Position numbers and translations under genes: made by a program. Below, piece after piece: positions 47,701 to 59,700 of a stretch of 64,000 nucleotides of DNA. Position 1 is the first letter of the stretch. Each line of letters starts with the position of its first letter. The DNA comes from Loripinus fragilis. Taxonomy: Eukaryota; Mollusca; Bivalvia; Lucinida; Lucinidae. The notes under the pieces were generated by a model that worked only from the letters and a program-made list of their open reading frames with translations, made no database searches and was not told where the DNA came from. The stretch lies in assembly GCA_964019695.1 (NCBI GenBank), contig OZ026520.1, positions 94,651,824 to 94,715,823 on the forward strand, read 5' to 3'.

Positions 47701-50700
47701 GCATAAACGGTTATCCCTTGGACCTATCAAACTTGTACATCAATCGGAGATCCCCTTCCACAAAAGTGAAGCCAGACTTAGTTATCTCCCCTTTCTCCTG
47801 GAACTTTTCAACCTCCTCATGCTTTGATGCTTTTAACATTTTTTCAGCATTAAGAACATTTTGCTTTACATTAGAATCAAAAGTTCAATTACCGATGTAG
47901 AAGTGTACCCTTTACATGCCCATGACATCAAATTAAACGTCAATCCACTGATGCCTAACCAGAGTACCTTTTATCTGGCGGCCAAGAAAAACATAAATTT
48001 CAAGATCCCCATACATGTTGATTACATCAAATAAAATGTTCATGTTCATTCAAAGTGGGGCATCATATTAAAATCCGTGCTAATCTTTAGTTGAGCAGTA
48101 TAAATAAACTTACATGTTGGTCCATATAACAAAGAAATTACTTTTCAGATCCACTAGTGTAGGATCATATCTAATCATATTTCCATAAGCAAACAAAGCA
48201 GGTCCTGATCAGGCAGCTCTTACATGAGCTGCCTGATCTGGGTCTGCTCTGTTTGCAAAAGCGTTAAATGGCGCCTCTATGATGTAAAGGGTTAATTGAT
48301 ACTATATTTTACCCTTGACATGCTGAATATTTTTATGTACAACACTACTCTCAACTTTTTTTCATGTTAACCTACCGCATTCCAATTGTAAGTGTATTTT
48401 CAATCAGAGTAGAAAACAGTGTAAATCCTGATCAGATGGAATCGTCAGAAGCAAGGTGATTTAGATCTACACTGTTTTCTAAAGTGAATATATCTGGGAT
48501 CAAGACAAAGTTTACAATAACTAGATATGAGTCTCAAAACAGGAATGCCTCAGCATTCTGATTTCTGTCGCAGTATCAGTTCATTTAGAGAGCCAAAACT
48601 CTACTAATACAGACTTGATTGCAAAGATATATATGTCTGCAAGGGTCTCATATATCAAGGTCAGAGTGGTTTTCCAGCACTTTTCAAAATCCAATATTAC
48701 TTTAACCCTTTGTATACTAATGGATTATTCCTTCTGGTTTGATACAATAAACTTCTGTATCATATTCCATTGTACATATCGAGGGGTGTCAGGTTATAAT
48801 TTCAGAAAACATTGCATTCTTTTTTCTGAAGATCTTTTTTATCTTGCAGTGTAGACTCTGATGAAATGCAGCATTATGCTGCATTTCATCTGGGTCTTCA
48901 CTACTTGCAAAAGTACTTGTTTAGGGGTTTCCCCGAATACAAAGGGATAGGGAATTTCTAAGAAAACCCTCCATCTATTATGGACCAAATTCAAGTACTG
49001 TTCAGGGAGCGCAGTGGCTCAGTGGTAGAGTGCTTGACCTAAGACCGAAGGGCTGTGGGTTCAAGACTCATTGGCGTCATTGCATTGTGTCCTTGAGCAA
49101 GACACATTAATCCTAGCTTAGTACTGGTTCAACCCAGGAAGACCGTCCCGATGTAACTGAAAGATTGTTGACTGGGACATAAGAATCACATCAAACAAAC
49201 AAAACAAGTACATTTTGTACTTTTTAATTTTTCAAACCTGTGTGACCCTAGAGAAACAAACACAATACTGACCTGTTTATCTGAATGAGCATCATAGGTA
49301 CTCTTGGCTTCCTTGGAACTATCAAACTTATACATCAATCGGAGATCTCCTTCCACAAAAGTGAAGCCAGACTTAGTTATCTCCCCTTTCTCCTGGAACT
49401 TTTCAACCTCCTCATCTGTCAGAGAACGGATGATTTCTGTAGCCTGTTGAACAATCAGATGTCAATATTAATTCTGTGTTTGTTGCACATGTCAACTGCT
49501 TTAAATTACATCAAGGTCACCAAAATCTAATCATTTCTTATTAACCCTTTCCTTCATGAATATTCATGCTAGGCTCCACCCACTTTGAATAATCATGTCA
49601 ATAAACTTTCATGTTGGTAATTACTTGTCGGGTCCACTTGTTAGGATCAGATTTATCATGTTTCCATAAGCAAACAGAGTAGACCCTGGTCAGGTGAACA
49701 GAGTAGACCCTGATGAGGCAGCTCTTAAACTGGGTCTGGTCTGTTTGCAAAAGCTCTAAAAGGAGTCTCTATGAGGTAAATGGTTAAGGTCCTCCCAATG
49801 GTGTATCTGTGCCAGTCTGGTTAAAATCTGGCCATTGATTCAAAAGAGAAAGTGCAGACAATGCATTTTCAGTGAGCTATATGATCCTGGTGACCTTGAA
49901 CATGAAAATCTAATCATTCCTTTAGGTTGTCCTAAATAAGTATCTTAGTAATTTTGGTTAAATCCGTCCAAAGTTTCATAAATTAGAGCACAGACAAAAA
50001 GCTACCGTGACAACGCTCCATACCAAAAACAATATGTCCTTCAACCCCTTTGGAAGGGGTGACATAATAGCATTGGGATTAACTCTTTGCATGCCAGGCA
50101 TGACACTCTAGATACAAACTGTTTGCAAAAGTTATCAGCAGACAACAAGTTGTCACTAGCTGGCAAAGAGATAAGTAATAATCATTTAAATGTGCATATA
50201 TACAGCTACCTAGTGTCACTGTGTGGCTAAATATCTAGTAGTTGGTATGAAACATCATCACATTTCCTACCTTACATACAAGTCCAAACAGTGGTGGTTG
50301 GACTTGGTAGAAAGTACTGTAGATCATAGGCTTATTCAATTACTTTCAGCCAGTACAATTGCATAGACAACCAGCTAAGGCTCAGACTAGTCTGACTATC
50401 TGTACAATCTCCTCTGAGTCGCTGCTAGTGTACACATTAGACATAAGTGGATGGAGGCATCGATAGAGGCTCAGACCAAAAAAATTAAGACTTCTACCCC
50501 CCACTCCCTAAATGCACATCTTTTGTACCGATTCTTGACGCCCCAATCAACAATTTTTCAGTAATGTCCGGACAGGTCTTCCTGGGTTGAACCAGTACTA
50601 AACAGAGGATAAAGTGTCTGCCTCAAGGATACAACATAATGCCTCCAGTGTGGCTTGAACCACATGCACATCTAAAAAGTGATCCTGCCTATATGTGATA

Positions 50701-53700
50701 TATAGCTTTAACTCGTGAACTGGCCAAATAAGCTCACGGAGAAAAATCTGATCAGACTGGATAGACTTCCAGGCTAATCTGAGCCACACTGGGCACAATT
50801 AACTGTCTGCTTTGCATTGGTAGAAGTAAAAAATTAACAAAATCCTTATCTTCAGAAATTCAAATCTTTTAACTTACTGGATGCCTACAAAGTAAAAAAA
50901 GGGTGCAAAGATCAGGAATCGATACAATCAAGTACCACACCTGACCCAGGATACCAATGGGAAAGTAATAAACTCACAGCTAGACACCACAAATGAGAGC
51001 CAAGAGGTCAGCCCTTTCCCAGCAGGTGACCACAAGGCACATATAAACAGACACATACAAACGCATAGCAAACACAAGACAGAAAAAACATAAAAGATCC
51101 ACAAAAGAAGTATCGCCTTGGAACGGTCAGTAAAATATTTTACTGGAGGGCTTAAACCGGTTTAACGGTGCACCAACCTCACCCTTAGTTCAGATGTGGA
51201 TCAAGACACATAGATGTTTGGTTTGCATGAAAGACCCCTAACTTATCAATTCATCATCTCCTAGAACATATTAATCCAGATATAAAAAGGAGATAAAGCA
51301 AAGATAAGGACTCAACAGTAAATAAAACTGAACTACCTGAGCAAAAGATATCCAACAGGTAAACCCCGGTGGGCCCGACAAACAGCCAAAGCATCAGGCC
51401 CCTACCATCTCATCAATAGATAAGTCTTTAAGTCGGAACCATCATAGAGTCTGAAGTCTGACCCACCGGCGTGCAATTAAAGAGGAAAGCAAAGTTGCCA
51501 ACCTTGATTGGGTTGACCACCAAGCATGCAGTCTGTTGCAATACATTAATGTTATAGCCAATCTTAATATAATGGGAAATTAATTTAATGAACTGCGCTG
51601 AAAAATTATTAGAGCCAACCATCTTCTTCAATTTATACACCAAGTCACCATAGAATTCCGGTTCCGAAAGTCCATGTCCATGAGAGATTTAAGTCCAACT
51701 TGGAATTTAGATATCAAAACATAGTATCATCTATAAAATTTAGAAAAGGTTTTGCGAAGTTTATGATACCAATAGTCTTGTTTAAGAAGTTTCTGAGTTA
51801 ACAATTTATTGCGAGTGTTGAAGTCAGTAATATAGCTAGATGCTCTAGCAAAACGAATGAGTTGAGAGATATAGACTCCATAGGATGTAGAGTGAGGAAC
51901 ATCACCATTTAAAAATGGGAAAGTGACAATTTCAAAATCAAAAGTCGTCACATTTATCATAAATTTTGGTAGACACTATATCATTAGAAATAGACAAATG
52001 CAAATCTAAAAATGCAGCTTCGGTATAAGAGGAATTGGCTTTATAAAGTTGGAGCTCTGAAGGGTATATTTGACTTACCATATTGTCAAAATAAACATTA
52101 TTAATGTTTAAAATATCATCCAAATATCTGGATGTAGTGTTAAAGGCATCAATAACATCAGCCTGCTTATCATCAGAAAGAAACTAATATCAACGATTTC
52201 AAGGTTAAAAGTTCATTTGCCTCTAGATACACTTTTAAAAGATCATAAGCTATTTTAGAAATGGAAAGCCAGCCTCACAAACCTGAATTTAGAAATAATC
52301 CTATAAACTTTCGCCCATGGCTTTGTCTTGCTGTGGTTCATACATACCTGCTTGAACTGCCCCTTGAGTTTCTCCCCAAGGACTCTATGGTCTGGTTCAG
52401 CTACATGGTGGGCACCATATCTCTCCTTGTTATTGGTACATGTCAGCTTCTTCACATTTAATTCCTGAAATCAAACATTTTCTCTTTTGTATGTTGGGTA
52501 ATTTTGCATGCTTGTCATCTGCTGATTTTCTAATTAACTTTTTGTTTTTTTGGAAAAAAAAATGGTTCAGGAATCCTATGTTTGGACTCAGATTAGGCCC
52601 AAAGTTTTGTTTAGCCTGATCTGGGTCCAAACTGTTTGCAAAGATTATCAGCAGATGACACTGCTGACATTTTAAAATGGAATAATCCAGATGACGATAT
52701 CTGCCTAGCGGATTTAGACGAGTAACCCTATTGATTTGAAGGATTAATCCATCCTAATCATTTGCTGAAGAAAGCAAACAAATAGTCCCTGGTCAGACTG
52801 CTCCTCTTGGCTCAGTCTGAACTGGAACTATTTTGCTTGCACATGCTTTTCCTGTCCGAGTAATTTGGTTCTGGCTATCAGAGTTCTATGACATTAGCAA
52901 TGAAAAAAGTCAATAAGCAATGCTTATTAGATACCCCCCGCACAGTAAGATTCAGTGAAAAAACTTGGCAAGTTATAGTTCAAACCAGCAGACCTTAGTT
53001 TTGAAAAAAAGATTTCAGCAGAATCTGTGCAAACAAAAATTATAAACTCCTTCATGCATATGTTCAATGTGTCTACATTGTATCCGCAAAGTATCAAATT
53101 GCTCCATCAAAAGCTGTGGCAGGAGTTGAGCAGCCCATAAAGGCACTATCCATGCATATACAAAAGTCATATAAGGTAATAATTGTCTAAGTTCTCACAG
53201 CTGTCATTTTGTCAAAAAAAAATTTTTCAACCAGACTCCTTCATGCATGTGTTCAATGTGTCTATATTGTATAAGAAAAGTATCAAATTGCTACATTAAA
53301 AGCCGCAGTAAGATTTGATCGGCCCATGAAGGCACCATCTATGCAAATATAAAAGCCTTATTAGGGAAAAATTGTCTAAGTTCTCACAGCTGTCATATTG
53401 TCAAAAATTATTTTTTCTGAGCCAAACTCCTTCATGCATATGTTCAATGTGTCTACATTGTATATGCAAAGTATCAAATTGTTCCATCAAAAGCTGTACT
53501 AGGAGTTGATCGGCCCATGAAGGCACCATCTATGCATATACAAAAGCCCTATTAGGGTAAAATTGTCTAAGTTCTCACAGCTGTCATTTTGTCAAAAATT
53601 ATTTTTTCTAAACCAAACTCCTTCATGCATATGTTCAATGTGTCTACATTGTATAGGCAAAGTATCAAATTGCTCCATCAAAAGCTGTGGTAGGAGTTGA

Positions 53701-56700
53701 TCGGCCCATGAAGGCACCCTCTATGCATATACAAAAGCCTTATTAGGGAAAAATTGTCTAAGTTCTCACAGCTGTCATTTTGTCAAAAAAAAAAATTCTG
53801 AAGTAAACTCCTTCATGCATATGTTCAATGTGTCTACATTGTATAGGCAAAGTATCAAAGTGTTCCATCATAAGCTGTGGTAGGAGTTGGTCGGCCCGTG
53901 TATGGCCTATAATAGCATAAGCATAAAACCCTATATTAAAAGCCATTTAGAACTACAAAGGGAAATAACTCTAATAGAATTGGCCCCTAGCCCTAACTTT
54001 TTTGTCTAAAGTATTTGTCTTGCATATATGAACATGTTTGCAAGGTTTGATGAAAATCCAGCGATGACTCTTCAAGATATTAAAAAAACAAAACGTTACG
54101 GACGGACGGACGCACGCACAGACGCACACACACGCACGCATGGACAACGTGAAAACAGTATACCCACCAAAAGTATCAAAGTGTTCCATCATAAGCTGTG
54201 GTAGGAGTTGATCGGCCCGTGTATGGCCTATAATTGCATAAGCATAAAACCCTATATTAAAAGCCATTTAGAACTACAAAGGGAAATAACTCTAATAGAA
54301 TTGGCCCCTAGCCCTTACTTTTTTGTCTAAAGTATTTGTCTTGCATATATGAACATGTTTGCAAGGTTTGATGAAAATCCAGCAATGACTCTTCAAGATA
54401 TTAAAAAAACAAAACGTTACGGACGGACGGACGCACACACACGCACGCACGAACAAAGTGAAAACAGTATACCCACCACAAACAAAGTTTGCGGGGGGTA
54501 TAAGAAACAAAGTTTGCGGGGGGTATAATTATCTGTTTAATGAAGGGAGCAGATGCCAACATTTTAACCACAATGGATAGATATATTCACAAAATGTGAT
54601 CAGTCATGGGTAGGAAACATCATAAACAGAGCCAGCGGCTCTGTATATATAGGTGCTGAACAATCACCTAAAAAATAATTTTATTGTGTAGAATAGCAAA
54701 AAAATGAGAATCATGAATGTAGTGCTCCACCTTGGCCTTTCAACTTCTAACGCAGGTTGATGTGAGCTGCAAATTGTGCTTTATCTCAATCCAGGCCCCC
54801 TAGCAGACTCTCATGAAATTAAAGGTTTTTATAAAGGCTATTTTAGGCAAAATAAAGGTTGTTTCATTGAAATTCAGCTGCATATATTCAAACACACTAC
54901 AGACTTCTTTGATCATGAAAGCAAATGTCCAGACTAGGTCCATATTGTTTCCAATAAAGGTAAATTAATAAGATGACAGTCAGGGGATAACTGTATTCAA
55001 AATTTTCATTTGGGAGTGTATATCATCAGATATACAGTCGGATATCTAATTTTACGGCGACCAGTAAGCAGAGCTGTAAAACGTGACTTCCTAACATATA
55101 TCCGACGATATACCTCCCCAAATGAAAATTTTGAATATTGTTATCCCCATTCTAATGCACTTCTACAGTCTTGTCTCAAATTTGAGCATTGCAGGCCACA
55201 AAAAACTGCACAAAATCCGATTATGATATCCGATTATGAAAGGAGTATGTCATCCAACAAAATGTGACATAACTAATGACATAAAACTATTTCTGTCAGT
55301 ATATCGCAGGATATAATTTTTTAAGTTATCCAATCAGATGTCAAAATAACAAAAGCAAGTGCATTAGAATCATTGTCAAGGGCTTGAAAAGGGTTTAGGA
55401 TTGCTTACTTTACATTCAAAAGTTACAAATATGGAGACTTGAATTTTCACCCTCATATTTGTTTCAATGATGCTAAAAAAACATTCAATACCAATGTGAA
55501 TAGAACATTAAAATGTAGAAAAGCGTTTCAAAGGAAAGTATTCCTACCTACCTCTAATATATATGACTCTAGTGACTTGACATCTTTCAATGTCTTGGGA
55601 TCATTGGATATGGCTACCACTTCTTTTAATGGATACTGAAATAAAAATTAGATTTTATTTTCATTTTCTGAGTAGGCAAATAGGCATTAATATCTTCGGC
55701 AGGCAACAATTTCTTTTATACCTATCTTGCTTTTCATGAAAACTATGGCTCTGTATTTTAAGTGAGTCTTGGGATAGCAGCTGTCTTACAAGAAATATTT
55801 ATTATTGCATCATGTCGCCTCTGGGAGAGATATAATGCCATCTAATAAAATCGATACACCACTAGTGGTTTGATTATATGAACCAAATCATGAGAAACCT
55901 TTGCTTTAGTTTTATGATGGACAACCCAAATCCAGTATAGCCCCATTTATTTTAAAGCATGGCTATACAAAGTTGGGCTAGAAATAAAATTTACCTTGAG
56001 AGGGAGAGTGTTTCTATCTCTCACCAATCTTCCTAACTCTATCACAGACTGCATACAAGACACTGCTCTCTCTATATCTTCTTCTATAAATGATTCACTG
56101 AAATGATAAATAACAACTACAGGCTTACAAGCAGCTTTTGATGAAAAAGTAGGAAAAAAAAGGAATTGTTTCAAGAAACAAGAGGGCCCTAAGGCCCTGA
56201 ATTGCTCACCTGAGTCCTGGCAAATGAGTAGACAATGAATTAGCAAGTGGGTAAAGAGATATGATTTATTTAGATCAGGTAGCCACACTGTTTAGTCAAG
56301 ATGAAATTCTGATCGATTTTGGTAGAGGGCAACATGAGGAGCATTTCTGTGAAATTACTTTGAATTTGGATTGGTGGTTCAGGAGATGTTATTTGAAGAT
56401 ATTTCTCATCTAGAGCTTTGGCGACCCCATTCTACAGCGGAGCAGAACCATTTGTGCAATTTTGGTAGAGGGCATTTTTAGGAACAATTCTCTTAAATTA
56501 TTTTTAATTTGGACCAGTGGTTCAGGATGTTATGTAGTTTAAAAGATTTCTTATCTAGAGCTCTGGCAGCCCTTGTGTTCAGTGGAGCGGAACCATTTAT
56601 GCAACTTTGGTAGAGGCAGTGTTGTCCCCAGGTCAGAAATTTTGAGGGCAATGTTTGGATCCCTTCAGCATTTTTGGGGGGCCATTTGAAATTTTTGAGG

Positions 56701-59700
56701 GCCATATATTTACAACCATATACGCTTTTTTTACAAAAGCTGAACTTGTCCCAATAATATGCAGGGATCAAGCTAGCCTTCAAATTTAAGAAAAGTGACT
56801 TCTCCCTCTAGTACAAATAGGGAGAAGTTTGAGAAAATAGGGAGAAGTGATAGATTGCTGCATTCAAAGATAGAAAAAAACAGTCTCTGATCAGAGTGCT
56901 CTCTAATTCACAGTCACTGATCAGACAGCTACTTGCTCTCCATGTTGAGAAATTTGGTTGATAAAATTGGAAATATACATTTTCTTGCTGTCATTGTATT
57001 TTATCTATCTGTCTACAAGTCTTCCTTTATCTGAAGTCTCTGGTATCCTCTTTGATCTATTCCGTCTTTTTATCTTTGCCGACTTGAGCCTTTCCAAGTG
57101 AAAATGTTCATTACGTAATTTGACATAATAAAAAAGACAAAATCTGTCAAGATAACTGCCATTCACCCTTGACTGGTCAGCTGAGGTGTCAGTGGTTATT
57201 CACACTAAGAAAATCAATACACAAAGTGTGATGAACAAGTATACCGTTTTCCAATAATGAATATGAATGCTTTTTAAACAGAGCGGACCTGAGAGAAAGC
57301 ATGATATTTTTCGACTTTTTTTCACAGCTGATGTTTGCATGGATGATTTCAGCTGAAGCATGAGTTCTGATTCACTTCTTGGCTCAATTAGGGAGAGCAC
57401 CAATGCTGCCAACCAGTGCATTTCTAAAGGGCCATCATGACTGAAAATGCGTGATTGGCGCAATGGTGCAGTCTCGAGACAACACTTGAGGGCATTATGG
57501 GGATCATTCATGTGAAATTATTGTAGATTTGGACCAGTGGTTCAAGAGGATATGTTGTTCAAAGAATAAGGACGATGGACGACGGACAAGACCGATCACA
57601 ATAGCTCACTATGATCCTCTGGCTTAGGTGAGCTAAAAAGTAGGAATCTGACGATAAATAGTGGGAATCTGACGATAAAAAGTAGGAGTTTAAAGGTTTT
57701 TCTTCATGCCCTCCGACTGCACTTTTTCCGATCGCACTTTTTCTCTAAAAAGTAAACCTACATGGCTTAAATTTGTATGTGGCACCTATAAGTAGCCACA
57801 TCAAGGAAGGAAACATTTAAAATTGAAAAAGTGTGTTACCACTTTATCAGGCAGGGTGTCTAGGGCCACCTTTAGGCCCCCAAAAGATGTAGGGAAAATG
57901 CTGCAAATCCACACAATTTCAGCTTTTCCTGAAATCAATTATGAATTTGGCATTTTAGGGCAGAAAAGTAGGAATGGAAGAAATCTTCTGAAGAAAAGTA
58001 GGAAGAGGTCAAAAAGGTAGGACTACTTGTAAGCCTGCAACTACTGAGTTTGCTTTTACCCTAAATGCCCCACCAAATTTGCCGCAGAAGGGATCTTCAA
58101 ATTTTGTCACTGCGTAACAAAACCACATAATTCATGATAGTACATGTGAATTGTCTGCCAATTACTGTAAAACACTTATATTTGGTGGGTATTTTTATTT
58201 GGCGCTATGGTGGTGAAAAGCAAAGCATAGGAGTCCTGGAAATACAGTTTTGAATTCAAAATGGACACACATCATAAAGTATGTTGGTATCTGTAACGTC
58301 AAAAATCTTTTTTGAATGGTAGAGTATGTTGTAACATAGAGGAAACCATGTCTTAGGACATGCTACTACTAGACGAAATATGGGGAGAGCATTTGAGCAG
58401 CGACATGACATTTCCAAAAATGTGATAAATGTGACCAGCAAAGCCTCAGACCAGCCTGCGCATACAAGCAGGTTAATCAGAGCCTTTGCTAGTCGCTTGA
58501 ATATTCTATGAGTATTCTATCGCATGTCAAGGCTCATTTTCTTTCCTTTGAGAGTAGCCTATATGAGAATAGAAACTAACATTAACGTGCACTATATTGA
58601 GAAATCACCAAAATTAAACTATGCCAATATATGTCAGTCTTTTAAAATCGTCAAATTCTGATGCTGCCAATAATAAGTCTTTACAGAACTTCAAATTGCT
58701 TTTAATCCTTATAAGGCTACCAAAACTCTGCAGCAGGCATTTTTTTTTTAATTTTGTAGCTGCCTTCAGGAATCAAACAAGACTTGATTTTTCATATGGA
58801 ACCTTATTCTTGCATAAAAACCTATGTGCCTAACTGTTTGAAGTTGTTGTCAAAGGAACAAAAATCTATGTTCAAATCAAGAGATTCAGGTGCTGTTCGA
58901 ACATACAAATGTAGGATTTAACCTGACAATATTTACTGTGGGCACATATTAGTTTGTTTACCCAGTAAAGTGTTGCACTCCGGACCAATCATTTCGCTGA
59001 TGATTTTGTTAGCATCACCATAACATTATGCTGACATTATGGCCTTCAAAGGTTGCAGGCTGACGACAGTTTGAATAGAGAGAAGGAATATTTTATTCTT
59101 TTAGCAGTGTTTTCAATACTGTTTAAGTTGGAATCAGGTCAAGTATTTAAGAACAACAATCACATATGTTTGTTTCATTGCATTAACATTTATCGGGCCC
59201 CTCCTGAGATATCTGAACACTCGACCTAGCAGCCTCATGTTCAAACAGCTTCCTCCGGACCAGGCAAATGTTAAACATGTATGCTCCTATAATTTTCATG
59301 AAAACCAAGAAAGTTAACACAAAGTTTGTCGTCTACTGCAGTTGTGATTGGCAGATTTAATTTTCTACTTTTACCATACAAGTAACTGTGGCATATTAAA
59401 AATATGTAGTCTTTATATAAGCCATTGTGCAACAAAACCAAGAAAATGACATGCATGACGAGCAAAAACACAGATCAGGCAGGGTATATGCTCCGAGTCT
59501 GATCTGTGTCTTAGCTGTTCCCATGAAGTGATGAACAACCTGGAGCCCTTGACTACCTACTTTCTGTCACCCAAGATACCATCCCAGCCAGCATACCACA
59601 CAGGTTTAGATAAATTTGAGCGTAATATTGTAAATATTTTCTTACCCATCAGTTTTATCATATGTTTTGGGTGCTCAAGAGCACTGTCTCATTGAGACGG

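Noticed and set aside
47718..47900. 60-codon plus-strand frame with MDLSNLYINRRSP
   Set aside because: Antisense of the captured IARS1 exon fragment.
53045..54480. CRISPR-like array
   Set aside because: Units of 190 and 320 bp repeat head to tail without spacers, in a eukaryotic intron.
53758..54510. Several open frames of 60-100 codons
   Set aside because: They share the same translated repeat because they lie in the tandem duplications; no domain.
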